Source: Kryptolebias marmoratus (taxonomy: Eukaryota > Chordata > Actinopteri > Cyprinodontiformes > Rivulidae). From it: a stretch of 64,000 nucleotides of DNA. The position numbers and the translations under genes were made by a program. This document shows, piece after piece, positions 30,500 through 43,500 of this stretch. A model generated the notes under the pieces. The model saw only the letters and a list, made by a program, of their open reading frames with translations. It was not told the DNA's origin and made no database searches. Position 1 is the first letter of the stretch. Each line of letters starts with the position of its first letter. Where the stretch lies: NCBI RefSeq assembly GCF_001649575.2, contig NC_051449.1:13454374-13518373 (forward strand), given 5' to 3'.

Positions 30500-31480
30500 A
30501 CCATTCCTTGAAGGAATCCATATCACCTCCCACCTTTCAGGCCTTTAAAGTCATCTGTTATGTCTTTGGACATTTTTTAAATTTGGTTTTATGTTTTCTT
30601 TTACATATCTTTATTTTAATTGATTATATTGCTTTTATTTTAGCACATTTATGGTTGATTCAGACTCTCTGCTAGTTTTAAATTTGATAATGAAAAATGA
30701 CAGCTGTAGTCGTTTCAGTCAAATCTGTGTTTTGAACAAACTCCTGGATTACTTCAAAATGTCACGCTCAGTGTTGTGAGTTACTCTCAGCTACTACCAC
30801 ATAAAATTTTAGCTCAACATCTGTGAAATGGACTGGGTTACAGCCATTTTTGTGTTTTCTTATGCTGATTAGCTGTGGTGGCCATCTTGAATTTGATTGA
30901 TTCTAAAAGTTAATCAGTTGTAGATGTACATCCAATTACTGCTTTCTGAAAGTTTTATTAAAATTCATCCAGTGTTTTTTTGCTAACAGACAAACAGGAT
31001 TAATTCTAACAGATAATCTCAAAGTTTTAGACAAAGATGTCACACACTGAGTAAAACTGAGAAATGTTGGAGTTGTAGCTGGTTTGATCAAACCTTTAAA
31101 ATAACAATATCTGACTTAATCTGTTAACACTCAGTATGTGTTGAGGGTGACTCTCAGCTACAACCACACTAAATGTGAGCGTAATATCCATAAAGTTAAC
31201 TTGGTTTTAGCTATTTTGAAGTTTGCTAAGATCAGTTGGCTGTGGCAGCCATGTTGAACTGTGTTGACTCCGAAAGTTAATCAGTTATAAATGTACATCC
31301 AATAATTACTATTTAAGAGTTTAAATAGAATCTGCCCAGTAGTTCATGAGATATTTTGCTAACAAACAAATAAAGTTGACTGGTGGGATATCAGTTAGGG
31401 ATGACTCTCAGCTACTTTCACACCAAACATTCAATCAATATCTCTAAAACCGATTGGGTTATAGCCATTTTTGTGTTTTC
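30500..31480 (+). repeat. Dispersed palindrome-ended repeat, two tandem copies plus a partial third
   Basis: The first unit starts with ATTCCTTGAAGGAAT and CACCTTTCAGGCCTTTAAAG, and continues from about 30.72 kb to TTTTGCTAACAGACAAACAG at 30.99 kb. A second follows at 31.02-31.37 kb (GTTTGATCAAACCTTTAAAA, then GTTAATCAGTTATAAATG, ending GCTAACAAACAAATAAAG). A third partial unit ends at 31.48 kb. Each carries GACTCTCAGCTAC and a GCCATnTTGAA block. No open frame. Confidence 0.8.
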
Positions 31481-32374
31481 TAAGGACAGTGAAATCAGGT
31501 ATTCTCTTCATGCACACAAACACAGATAGTCTGTGTTCAGTGTGCCAGCTCGGTGACTAATCACACTCAAAGCAACTAATGACTCATGCGGTTCTGGCCC
31601 AGGATTTAGATGGAGAGGTTCAGACTCCGTCCTCTCACAGGGACACCATTGATCTCGCTGGACACAGAGACAGAGACAGAGGGGGGACGTTCTGAGCACC
31701 GAGGTAAACTCCGGTTAGTTGTGTGCAGCGTAGTGAGGAGAAAGACACAACTTAGATCCGCAAACACACACAGTTTCTTTCTCGTGACTTTAGTTTGGAC
31801 ACAAACAACTTTAGTGGTATTTTGTCGACCAATCAGGTAGAAAACCCACAGAAGGTACCCAAGAGGAAATGACGTTTTATAATAAATACGTGAGAAAGAC
31901 TGACAGTTTTCATAACAGCCATCTGTTTCCTTCTTTCCTGCGGCGTTATTAAGCTGCTGCAGAGCTGCACTCAGCAGACCCGCAACAGATGATTTCTGCT
32001 CCCCTTTCTCTCCAAACTCTTCATTTTCTGCCTCTTTCTGGCGCCGCCATATGTGTTGCTTTTGTTGAGCGTGCGTGTGTAGTTTTGAACATGTAACACT
32101 TTGTATACTTTAGCCAACCAAAAAAGAAAAAGGGAAAACATTTTCAGTGCTTTTAGTTAACGCACAAAGAGGATGCAATTTTTTAGCGTGCCCATGAATG
32201 TGTGAGAACAGAGCAGCATCACATAACTTTCAGAAGAATTTAAGCCTCAGTGGAGTTAATCAGTCCCTGTTTCTGTAATTAATTAAAAAAAATCAAATTA
32301 AAATCCAAGTTTTATTTTTTTAACTAACACCTTATTTACGGAAAAGAAATAATGAGAGGGAAACCTAAATAATT

Positions 32375-33045
32375 AGAAGCCTAGCATACATTGAAGGAAT
32401 GCATTTTGCCCGCTGCCTTTCAAGCCTGTTAAATTACCCTATGTTGACAAATAACTCTGTTATTTCAAATCCTGTTAATAAAGTTTGTGCTCAGAGTATG
32501 TGTTTGGAATCACTCTCAGCTACTGCCATACCAAATTTTAGCTTAATATCTGTAAAATGGACTGAGTTTGAGCCCTTCTTGTGTTTTTTAAGATCCCTTA
32601 GCTGTGACAACCATCTTAAATTGAGGTAACTCCAAAAGTTAATCAGTTGTAGATGTATGTCCAGTGAAACATTTTCTGAAAATTTCATCATAATTTGCCA
32701 AGTGGTTCATGAGATATTTTGCTAACAGATAGACTGAGATGACTGTAACAGCTAATGCCAACATTTTAAGAAAATATATTGTGCAGTGTGTATTGTCCGA
32801 CTATGTTTTGGGGTGAAGGTCATCTACTACCACACCAAGCTTTAACTGAATATTTGTATTTTTAAACTCTAGCCATTTTTGTGTTTGTTAAGATCAATTA
32901 GCTGTGGCAACCATCTTGAATTGGGTTAACTAAAAAACATAATCCGCTGTAGATGTACATCCAGTAATTACTTTAGGAGATTTTTTTTTTAAATGTGTCC
33001 AGCGGTTCAGGAGAAATTTTGCTAACAGACACATAAGAAACACAC
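32375..33045 (+). repeat. Dispersed palindrome-ended repeat, two copies in tandem
   Basis: The first copy starts TAGCATACATTGAAGGAATG at 32.38 kb and reaches TTTTGCTAACAGATAGACTG at about 32.73 kb. The second runs from about 32.77 to 33.03 kb and ends TTTTGCTAACAGACACATAA. Both keep GTTAATCAGTTGTAGATGTA-like and CCATCTTgAATTG blocks. Confidence 0.8.
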
Positions 33046-35334
33046 ACGCACACAAGCAAATGCATTATCCCCCCACCCTTTTGGCAGCAGGCAATAATAC
33101 TGTTTTCTCCTCTCTGACTGAAGGTCTCTAAAAGATAAATAATGAGTCAGATTTTGCCCTTAGAGCCCTGAGGACTCTTTGTTTGTGACATTTGAATCCC
33201 TCCAATCAACATAAGTAACTGATTAATCTGGCATTGGAGCACAAAACAGCAGTTTCTCGACAGAATGAATGCAGTGAGAGGACTAGCAATTAGCCGCTCT
33301 GCACCATGGGAGGGACTGAAAATGTTATCAAGTGGATTTATTGGTCTCTTTTGATTGTTCAGTGAAAATCAATTCTCCTCCTCCGTCAAATTGGTTAAAG
33401 TGGATTCAGTGTCTGACTGAAAATTAAAACAGAGCCCTGAACCTGGCTTCCAAACATAATATGTTGTAACAAAATATAATAATTTGCATCTAAAAATTTG
33501 ATTGGTTGCAAGTGTGTATCAAGACTTTTGTTGCCTAGGTAACCCTGCTGCGTTGAAAGCCCAGATGGAAATGTGTTGTCAGTCAGCAGCATCCTTGAAT
33601 CCTCTTGATGGGTGCATCACTTCAAGGATAAGATCAATTCAACTTAACTTCATGCCTCCAACATCCTTTTTTAATTTCTCTTTTCTGGAGATGAAACAAG
33701 ATGAAATCTAAGTAAATGACTGGAAGTGTGAGCTTTAAGTGCTTTTGCTTTATTGTTTAATGAATAATTTAAGGGACAGAAGTCAGATTCTAGCAGCTTT
33801 TAGCATGGTGTCTGCTGCAGTAGCTAATTCGGCAGAGGTCACAGGTCACGATCCTTGAGGTTACCTCTTGGAAACAAAGCCAATAAAGGATCAGATGCGC
33901 GAGGCACAGCAATTACATTAAACATATGGTTCCACCCACTCACTCTCTGCATCAGTGGAGCAGCCAGACATGGGCCCAAATAAATTTCATTTTTGGCAGA
34001 ACAATGAAAGAAGGTAAGAAACGTGTGCAGCGGTGAAACAAAACGGAAAAACTAACACAACCAGAAATGTGCTGGCTAAACTTCATCCAAGAATTCCTCA
34101 TGTTTAACGTTCGGCATCTGCTCCTCCTAAAATCAGCAGCTACAAATTAATAAAAGGGGACGTCTCAAACGTTTAAAAAAAACAGAAGCACAGTTACTGC
34201 TGAACATGCAGAAAGTAGGTTTTTTTTTGTAATCCCTGCTTTGCAGAGGCTGATCTGGAGCAGCCTGAAGGAACTCCTTTCTCATCCAAGTGTGAACCCA
34301 AACATTTGTCTTCCACCAGACCTTCGAGGAGAGCCCCGGGCCAAAGACAAAGAAAAAGACTTGCTTCTTTGTGTGGGTGAGCTGTTCAGACGTGGTCTCA
34401 TCTATGCTTCTAATGATTGGCCTGGTGGGCCGCTTTAGTCCCTCCCCGGCTTTAGACTGAAGTAGACTGATGGACTGATGCATCCAATCCCCTCTGGGTT
34501 TTGACAGCGGGGTTTCTATACACCAAAGTGAGAGGGAGGCTGAGTTTCAGAATAAATGTCCATCAAGCAGCTGAAAACAATAACTATTCACTTATTTCTC
34601 TGTTTGACAAACGGTGGCAAGTAGTATTAGCAGAGGATGAGATTTGGGAGCTGTCCAGTGCTGAAAGCAGAAATTATTATTTTTATTATTATTCCAGTAG
34701 CTGTGGAAGCAGTGTTAGTCCAAAATGTTTTCCCCTTTAGGCTGTAAATGTACCGCAAAGTTCAATAAGGTTGTAAAATTTGCACTTTCGCTCACCGTCT
34801 GGTTCACAGTTGGTTCTGCAGGACAAATAAATGAATCTCTGTGCTGTACAACACTATTTGTTCCATTCATCAGTGAACCAAACAAAATAATTTCATTTTA
34901 AAGGCGCCATGCTCACAAAGCAACGAGTATGCAGCTCTCTCAAAGGTGAAGCTTATTTTGATCATAACTTGGCTGCTATAAGTGAGCACTGCTACTCATT
35001 TGCATTTATATAGCCCCATTCTAGTAGCTATTAACGCTGTATTAGGGGAGAAATAGAACCCATAATCACATAAGTGACATATTAAAGCAGGCACTTTCTT
35101 ACTGGGGAAGAATATCAAACCCTAACTCAGAATTACCTTTGCTGGAAATATTCTCCCTTTTTTCAAGCTAAGTGGAAATATCAGCATGTTTGCAAGCAGT
35201 ATGGCTAAACTATCTTATTTAAATTACCAACAAATTATTATATTTCTTAGTAAATATTGAAAAAAGACCACTTCTATATCCTTCAGCGAATGATGGCCAC
35301 TCATCATTCAAAAATATTCATTTTATTATGTCAA

Positions 35335-36350
35335 ATGTACAACCTTCAATTCCAAAAGGTTGGAACATTGTTTAAAATATAAATAAAACCAGAATGCATG
35401 ATTTGCAAATCTTGCAAACCCATATTTTATTTGCAATAAAACATAGTAAACACAGCAATCGCTTCAACTAAGAAATTGTATAATTTCTTGGAGAAAATAA
35501 GTTCCTTTTGCATTTGATGGCAGCAACACATCTCAAAAAGGTTGGGCCAGGGGCAACAAAAAGCTGTAAAAGTAAGTGGTAGGAAAAAGGAACAGCTGGA
35601 GGAGTATTTCTCAACTAATTAAGTTATTTGACAACAAGTTAGTAAAAGGACTGGATATAAAAGAGCATTTTAGAGAGGCTGAATCTCTCAGAAGCAAATA
35701 TGGACAGACAATATTATCAAAAGATTTCACGAATCTGGAGAAGTCTCTGAGCTCAAAAGACGAAGCTGAAAGTCAATATTGGATGCTGTGATCTTCAGGC
35801 CCTTAGGAGCTGCTGCATTAAAAACAGGTCTGATTCTGTTCCAGACATCACTGGATGGACTCAGGAACACTTCAACAAATCACTGTCTGTAAACACAGTT
35901 CACTGCCACCCACAAATGCATGTTAAATCTCTATCATCCAAGATAGAAGAAGCCAGATGTGAGCACCATCCAGAAACACTGTTGTTTTCTCTGAGCCAAA
36001 GCTAATTTAGAGGTACTGTTCTGTGGTCAGATCAAAATCAAGTCAAAATTTGAAATTATTATTTTTGGAAACTATGGATACCACATCACTGCCTCTCTGA
36101 TGGTATAGGGGTGCATTTGTGCCTAAGGCATTTTCAGATTACACATCTATAAAGGCACCATCAATGCACAAAGGTATATACAGGTTTTAGAACGGCATAT
36201 GCTCCCATCCAGCAAAAAAAAAAAAATCCACCAAAGAAGATCCAGCGCTGTTGAACAGCTAGAATCCTACATCAGACATAACTGAGATGCATTCAATGTT
36301 TTGCTCATTAACTGATCTTCTGATTTACATCTTGTTCCAGGTCAAGCTGT
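35335..36350 (+). mobile_element. Non-autonomous DNA element of a common teleost type, right end truncated
   Basis: The left end reads CAACCTTCAATTCCAAAAGG, then AATATAAATAAAACCAGAAT, GATTTGCAAATCTTGCAAAC and GGTTGGGCCAGGGGCAACAA. This is the start of a non-coding repeat that I recall as abundant across teleosts, usually with inverted ends of this type. The complementary right end is not seen. There is no transposase. Class unassigned. Confidence 0.6.
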
Positions 36351-38021
36351 CACCAGTAGGCCAAAAATCATTAACTCGCTTTATCTATTTATAAAATCAG
36401 AAAAAGCAGCGAAAAGCCTCATTGCGTTGCTCGTTGTCTCCAGAAAAACTAAAGCTGTTCCCTTTGTGACATTCAAAACAAGGGCAAGTAGCAAAACTTT
36501 ATGATAAAATATCCAAAGGCCAGGGTTTGTGGTTGTTTTTGATGAATAAAGATCTAAAATAGTTTTTCATATTTCTTCTGATGAATGATTAATCATCCTC
36601 TAAATAACATGTCCTCCATCTTAAAAGGATTTAACACACTGTTCTTATCTTCCACTGATGCAAATTGACTCCAGGCGGCCCAGCACCAGACGTGACAAAC
36701 CAAACTGAAGTGAGCAGCACCGTACAGAGAGGCAGCTGAAATCGGCTTGTACTCGATTTTAGAGGCAGACCCCTTTTCTCTTCGCCACAACTCTGGACTC
36801 TGATCCTTTTTTGCCCGTGTGAGTGCACTCACCTACAAACCCACGTTAACACACACACGCAGCCTGCTGTATGCGTGCCAGGACTCGTGGAAGCTCACGC
36901 TCACGCCGAGACCTGGGCAGAATGAAAAATGCATTCTGCTGCAAACTTTCAGCTTGGCCTCTCTGCCTCATTCCTTCATGCTCCTGAGCTCCTCCGCTTG
37001 TGTCTCCCGTGGTTAACCTGGTCTTGTTTTATGCCACTAACACTCAGCTGGTGGTGGGCGTACTAACAAGGCAGGGGAAGAAACGACTTGGACTCCTCCA
37101 CTTTGAAGTGGCTAATGGAAACAGAATGGGCTTCATTGGGCAACAGGGGCCCTCATATTCTCAGACAATACAGCTCATTTGTCAAGGTGACCCAAACTGT
37201 TCTCCTCTTTCACTGTGATTAATACATGCCAGTGTTTGTTTACAGAGCAACAACAAAAGACCCACAAAGAGCTCGCCTCCTGCTCAGCACATTAAAATCA
37301 GTCATTTTGTCATCACCCGCTCACTTTTTGTGTCAATTTTTGTACATAATCCAGCTTTGATTCCTTGCCCAGGTGACAGCTCTGAAGGTGGATCAATAGC
37401 ACGTGTGACTTTTCAACACATGCACACCAAATGGCTCTGATTTACATAACAGATTTGACAAACACCTGTTCAGGTGTACAGATCTGCTTCCACAGCAAAA
37501 ATGGAAGAAAAACGTGCTTACATTTCTGCAAAGGGAGATTAAACCTGAAGACATGCCCCTCACGAGATGAGAGCCAGAAAGGTTGGTGAGGTGATGATTT
37601 ATGCACGAGCCTACATGTGTCATAAATATAAACCAATATTAAAAGCTTTGACCTGTAAATAATTAAAGGCATCCCAAACAGGAGGGTTTTATTTTTTTTT
37701 CTTTTCAGAATGGAAACACGTTGCCTGTTTTACAGCCTTTAATTTGATGCAAATCAGAAACCTCATGGATGCAGAATGTGAGGGGGGAAAAAAACATCCA
37801 TAATCAGTAGTTTCTGTTTGAATTGAGTGCATTTTTCCCTCCGTTTTGCAGCCAATGCATTAAACTGCCCAGAATGATATTGGAGCAGATGAGCAGTGTC
37901 ACGCGCTTCCGACCACCCGACTGCTTGAGAAATGACACACTGACCAAATGACTGATTTCAGGATGCCTGCGAGCGGAGAATAATGTTTTGTGTATATTTT
38001 TTTCTTCGCCCCTCTCTCTTA

Positions 38022-38560
38022 CCGTGTCAGAGACAAGATGCAGGCGCAGTCCTCGGGAATGTCAGAGAAAAAGCTCAAAGCTCCCGGAGGGTGCAGAGAC
38101 GACAAAACGAGGGGTGAAACAGCACTTTGCAGAGGCAGGAAAACCGGCTGAAGTGTGTGCGCACCAGCAGCAGGGCTCCAAGGTTCTTTTCTTTCTTTCT
38201 TTCTTTTTCTGGACTCTTCACTCTTTCCTCAACATCCTCTGAGCGGCGGCTTATGCCATCCCTCCACACACGCACACACAGATACCTGTCAAATCAGAAA
38301 GGGTGCACACACACAAAGAGAGACACCCCACCGCCACACACGTACACACACACATACACACACGCACTCAGTGAGAGAGACAGCAAGGTGCTCCGTCCGT
38401 CCCCCTCCGCACCAGCAGGGAGAGAGGCAGCATCGGTCTGAACAAAGAGGCAGACGCAGCGCCCCCATTCAAGGAGGTGATGGGAGGGGAGAGTGGGGGT
38501 GAAAGAGAGAGAGAGAAAGAGACAGATAGGGGGTTGGGGGGAACTTTATGAGACCATAAT
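38022..38560 (-). promoter_or_regulatory. ncan: Candidate ncan promoter and non-coding exon 1
   Basis: On the minus strand a GC-richer segment ends in a good donor, CTGACACG/GTAAGAG at 38022/38021, and contains no long frame starting with a plausible ATG. A TATA-like CATAAAG lies at 38543-38549, which would place transcription start near 38515 and give a 5' UTR exon of about 490 nt including CA/TG and GAAA repeats. A non-coding exon 1 is the rule in lecticans and exon 24517-24614 has an acceptor just before its ATG. Proof would need transcript data. Confidence 0.4.
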
Positions 38561-39354
38561 CCGATTCCTGCGTAAACCTCCAACCCTGATCTGGTGTCTG
38601 TGCGCAAAACTGGGAATTAAAGATGAAATCATTTGAACCCCCTGCTGATGCTCGTGCAACTTCCTCTCTTTTCCACACATTTTTCCCCCCATCAGAGACA
38701 CAACTTGGGCAGTCACATGTCACCCTCCAGGCCCTTCGTTTTAACCAGGAAAGCTGTTTCTGTGTAACTGTGAAGAGACGTTTGGCTGTTGCTGAGCAGA
38801 TTTATGTGCGCCCCAAAGCCCAGCTGCCACAGATGCGTCTCCAAATCCGCCGACCTCTCCCTGCTGCAGCGGGGTCAACTCGAACCCAACTGGTAAATTC
38901 AATTCAGTACAAAGGAAAAAAAACGTGTTTATTGCTTATGTGAAGCATCGGTTCTGAGCACAGGTCCAGCTGCTACACTGATTTCTGTCAGAGATAAAGT
39001 GAGAAGTGAAGCAGACTCCTCTTTGTTATTCATCAGGTCTCCAGTTTCTCAGATGGTTTTGAATTATGCATTCTGCCCTGTGAAACTGAGGGCTGGAGAT
39101 TTGGAATCATAATAAGGCAACTAATCATGGAAATTTCCAAAACTCAGAGGTCTTTATCAGCTCTAAGCTGCTTCATGCCGTCATGTTCAGGACAGTTGAA
39201 AAGTTTTATTAAGTTGATGTTTCAGAAAGTACATTTTTAAACTGATAAAAAGTCAGGGCTCATTTCAGGCTACTTTTGATATACTATCTTTACTGTTTGG
39301 CTAATCGTTGTTCAAGTTTCTTAAAGTTTAGAAAAGATACCATATTTATGTTTA

Positions 39355-39720
39355 TTGTCAAAAGGTGATAATGTGTGTCTGTTACTAAAATGTCTCCTGA
39401 ACCACTACACAAATTTAATGAAACATACAGAAAGTCATCACTACATGGACCTTTACAGCTGACTAACCTTTGGAGTCAACCCAAATAAAGATGGCTGCCG
39501 CAGCCAAAAGACCTTAGAGAGCACAAACATTGCTATAACTCAGTAAACTTTACAGACATGGAGCTAAAATTTGATGTGTTAGTAGCTGAGAGTCATTCAC
39601 AACACATACTCTGGACGCGGCATCTTGCAATACTGCATAAGACTGTGCATAGCGTTGTTTTCAAGGTTTTGTCAACATGAGGTGGTCTTATGATGCTTCA
39701 AGGAATACGAGGCCTTTAAC
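39355..39720 (-). repeat. Dispersed palindrome-ended repeat, copy
   Basis: Contains CTTTGGAGTCAACCCAAATA, AAGATGGCTGCCGCAGCC, GAGAGTCATTCACAACACAT and, at the right end, CTTCAAGGAATACGAGGCCT, a mutated palindrome tip. Confidence 0.75.
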
Positions 39721-39844
39721 TGTCTTGACTTTTGTGGAGAGACCTGGTTGAAGGTTCAGAGCAGTGCATGTATTTCCTGATTTATAGTCATTCTGTCAAT
39801 ATGCCACGATTAGAAACATCTTATCTTGATCAGGAGCAGAAACA

Positions 39845-40125
39845 CTGGTCTCTGCAGTTGTTACACCTCGACTGGACTTTTGTAGTCCTTTGTTAACTGG
39901 ATGTCTGCTCCTGAAAAGCCTTAAACGAATTCAAAATGCTGCAGGAAGAATTTTAGTGATAATTATCTATCCTAATGTATTTCTTCTTTATTGGCTCCCT
40001 GTTGAAGAACAGAATTATACATTTTTATCCTCACATAAAAAGCCCTTCATGACCAAAGCTCACAAGTCCCCTGACTTCCCATCAGAGCTCTCAGTCTGCA
40101 GGTTCACTTCTGGTGTCTGAAAGTA
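39845..40125 (+). mobile_element. LINE (L2/Rex1-like) 3' ORF fragment
   Basis: The plus frame reads LLLKSLKRIQNAAGRILV, then FLLYWLPVEEQ and HKKPFMTKAHKSPDF. KRIQNAAARVL...LHWLPV...ALHG is the familiar C-terminal end of the reverse transcriptase ORF of L2/jockey-type LINEs in fish. It is short, has lost parts and is clearly dead. Confidence 0.7.
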
Positions 40126-41423
40126 AAATGGGAGGCATAGCTTCCAGTTTTGAGCCAGAAATATGTCATAAGCACGCTTTCTAAATACAGGTACGAAAGA
40201 TCTCAGATCTGCGAAAAACACCTGCATAAGTGTGACAAGATTGAAAGACGTATAATGAAAATATTTCCACATGTAGAGGAGTTCAGAGCTGAACAGGCAG
40301 AGCAACAAGATCAAAGGTAACATTTGTTGTATGTGGGCTGGAAACTAATCCTCTGTAATTCAAACTGGGACCGCTTTTTCTCCTCGCAGAGCCAGTGACA
40401 TGTAGAAGTTTCAGATAACAAGTATTGATAGCAACCATTAGACAGTGTAGCCTTACAGCTCGTGATCCTCTGATGTTAAAATCATGAGCTTCATCTGATT
40501 TTGTATCGTATGTGGGCTGCTGGTAATGATGCAAGAGTAACAATAATGTGGAGGAATGCACATTTGGTTGCTTCAGAAAGGATGGAATGACACATTACAC
40601 AGAGCAATCTCTAGACATCACATTTATTCCCCCATTTAAGTACCTCATCATGCTCTTTTAGTGCTAATCTCTTCATCTTTCTTTCAAAAGAACTACATGA
40701 ATACCTATTTTAAAAAAACATTATTTCACAATCTCAATTTCTAATGCAAAAATTTTGACAAACCAAAGTTGCTGCACATCTCAGATCAAGTCAGGTTTAG
40801 TCAGGTTTAGTCATATTTAGCGTGGTGCGTTTGGGGTTGCTTGTAATCCCTTCACAAACATTTGGTTCAGTTAACTTCTAAACACACTTGTGTGTGGTGT
40901 GACAATTTTACGAGGCAGACAGAAGAAAATACAAGACTTATTCTCCCAAAAACACGGCCACTTTCAATGAAGCCTCCTGATCCAGAGAGCATGTTTATTT
41001 TTACAAGGCAGCACATTTTACAGCCAGGTTTGTTGACTTATGAGCACAGAGAGAGGGGGAAACAGAGAGCGATGGACCTGAGGAGGTGTCATGAAGCTCT
41101 CAGGAGAAACAAGGAGGCATACAGGAGCACTAAACTCTGCTCTGGGAGTTTTATCGATAAGGCCTGCAGGGAAATGTGTGAATGCTCAAGATCATCAGCA
41201 CACCAGAGCCAACATTACAGAGCGAAACTGTTTGCACTGTGCTTCTTTATTGTTTGCTTTGTGGCTTCGTGAAACCAGGGGCGATGCTGTTTGAACAGAA
41301 TGCCATATATTCTTATTTATTTAAGTAAAAATGATACAGCAGAAAGTGAAAATGTACGTCTGGGTCTATTTGATGAACCAGTCAATTGGTTGGTATCTAG
41401 AATTGGTCAAATATCAACAAAAT

Positions 41424-41530
41424 TAAAGGCCTACTAATCCTTTAAGGATTAATTGGCTGTAGTTTTAGACTAAAATCATCTGATGAGAGTTGTGGTCTTT
41501 TTGGTCAAACCCTAAAAATCTCATATACTA
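41424..41530 (+). repeat. Dispersed palindrome-ended repeat, 5' fragment
   Basis: Starts AAAGGCCTACTAATCCTTTA and continues AAGGATTAATTGG, GTTTTAGACTAAAATCATCT and GGTCAAACCCT. Only the first 100 bp of the family is present. Confidence 0.65.
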
Positions 41531-43004
41531 TTAAAAGACAAGAAATAAAGAGAAATAAAGTCAGAGGCATAAAAAGCTCCCAAACAGAAACACAGATTTC
41601 CTGTCTAACTTTACTGCTCTGTAACATTTGGGTTGAGGTTTTCTGAGTGCTGCCACTTAAAACAGGTGACCCACTGAAGTCCAGCTTTCTGCACGACACC
41701 CGCCATTCCAAAGCAGGCTGGCTAATGCAAATCTAGATTTAATAGCTTAATTGCTCTGATTATCCAGCTGCAATTCCCCCGTGATTTTATTGGCAGATTT
41801 GCAGTGACAGAGACAGAAATCTTGGTTAAATCTCGTTTCTTGTTTTTTTTTTTAATAAACATTCAAAATTTGTATAAAAAGTCCATTTTGAAATGAATAA
41901 ATAATTAAAAATAAAGATACTCTATGTCAAAATTACAATTTACTATTTTTTTTTACTCTCTTACAACTAGGAAATGAGAAGTCATAATTATGACATTTAA
42001 AGTCATATATTTGAGATAGTATCTCAATATTATGACTTAGAGATTTTTCTTTTAATCAAAGTGGCAGAAAAATCAGAAATCAGAAGAATCAGTAAGCTGT
42101 AATTGGCACATTTATCCCATCTATTTCTTATTGTTTATGGAGGCATATGTTTGGTAAATGGTTTCATACTGTGGTATACACACTCACAAGCCCACACATG
42201 CACATAAAAAAGTGGTTCCACTCCGCCTCCCCGTATGCCAGACATGACTTTTAAAAATGTCACACACCTCACCACACAGATAAACAGCCAGTCCCTCCCA
42301 GAAACAAAGCAGCAGTCCAAACACAGCTCAGAAAACACGGAGCACACTGCAGGCGGGATAAGGCAGGTGGCAAAAAGCAACTTTTAAACAGCACAAAGCA
42401 GGAGCAAAATGACACTAATAAGCAGTTTATGGTGTCTTCTGAGATAATTAAGAGAGCGTAACGAGGCTTGGAGCAGCCTTTTACACTCTGGCTTGAGACG
42501 GTGTGTTCCAGCTCTTGTTAACTTATTTGCGGTGCATGTTGTTAATGCAAAGGGATCAAAAGAGCCACATAAAACAAGGGGAAACAGGATATCTCCTGCC
42601 TCTGCAACAAGATTTTATAAACTCAGTTCATGAGTCTGCTGATGGCGCAGATTTGCTTCAGCCACCACGCTGAGCTTAAATGTTTCCAGACCAACAGGCT
42701 CAATCTGGGTGGCAGCAGGGCAGGCGTGGAGGAAGTCACAGAGACGTGGTTGGCCGCTGACATTAGTATAATTCAGCCATAAAGTCCAGCTGCAGCCTCG
42801 CTGGTTTAGGTTTGCAGTCATGAGTCTTTTAGAAGTGTCCTTTTCAGCGGAAGAAACTGTTTCTGGACGCTTTTCTTCTCAGGATCAGATTTTCAAAAGC
42901 TGAACTGGGCAGAACTTATGCTCAAAAGTCCATCACTTTGTTTTACACTCAAACATCCTATTGAACTTTAGTAACAACCTTTTTCCTCTTAAGGAAATAG
43001 TTCA

Positions 43005-43265
43005 GATCTTTAATATCAGGTTCTGTGGAAAGGTTATGAACAATATAAATCTTACCTGTTATAAATAGCTTATTGAATAGCCTCTGTTTGGAGAAATATG
43101 GTTTAATTCTGAACAAATTAATGAGCTAACAGCTAGTCTGAGTTTAAAACAACTCCAGTTGATTTGTGAAAGCTATTTTTATAAACTTTTAAAATGTACC
43201 AGTTATTCTGATATTCCTGCTGGAAGTGCCCCAGGCTGCTCTGCAAGTCATATCCTGGAAAACTC
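43005..43265 (+). repeat. Interspersed repeat B, intact copy
   Basis: TTCAGATCTTTAATATCAGG, GGTTATGAACAATATAAA, AATGAGCTAACAGCTAGTCT and CTGGAAGTGCCCCAGGCTGC recur in the same order at 45.2-45.9 kb. Not coding. Family unknown to me. Confidence 0.65.
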
Positions 43266-43267
43266 AC

Positions 43268-43500
43268 AAATGATCCATTTCATCCATTTTCTTTACCCGC
43301 TTGCTTCTGTTCAGGGTCACCAGGAGCTGTTGCATCTCTCCAGCGTTCTTTCAGGCGTGGTAAACCCTGGACAGGTCACCAGTCCATCACAGGGCCACAC
43401 AGAGACAAACAGCCACTCACACCCAGGACCAATTTAAAGTCACCTTCTAATCTAACATGCATGTTAGTGAGAGGAAACCAAAGAAAACTCTCACATTCAC
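43268..43500 (+). repeat. Ubiquitous teleost interspersed repeat
   Basis: ATTTTCTTTACCCGCTTGCT, TTCAGGGTCACCAGGAGCTG, CCCTGGACAGGTCACCAGTC, CATCACAGGGCCACACAGAG and the following ACAAACAGCCACTCACACCC form a motif chain found in very many copies in most teleost genomes. The open frame across it is the repeat, not a gene. Confidence 0.8.

Larger units (their letters stand above)
24615..38021. other. Probable ncan intron 1
   Basis: A 13.4-kb region between the signal-peptide exon and the candidate non-coding first exon. It contains repeat copies at 24.7, 25.2, 30.5-31.5 and 32.4-33.05 kb, the Tc1 relic at 27 kb and the non-autonomous element at 35.3-36.35 kb. The stretches 27.5-30.4, 33.1-35.3 and 36.4-38.0 kb show no gene I can support. 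Confidence 0.5.

Noticed and set aside
30500..33045. Regularly spaced repeats as a CRISPR array
   Set aside because: The units are about 300-450 bp, diverged and dispersed in a vertebrate genome, so this is an interspersed repeat family.
37000..37218. 72-residue plus frame with GC-richer content
   Set aside because: No domain, no convincing exon borders and no partner exons. Possibly conserved non-coding DNA, but unsupported.
40862..41272. 136-residue plus-strand open frame
   Set aside because: No domain, no splice signals or promoter, and composition like the surrounding non-coding DNA. Length alone is not enough.
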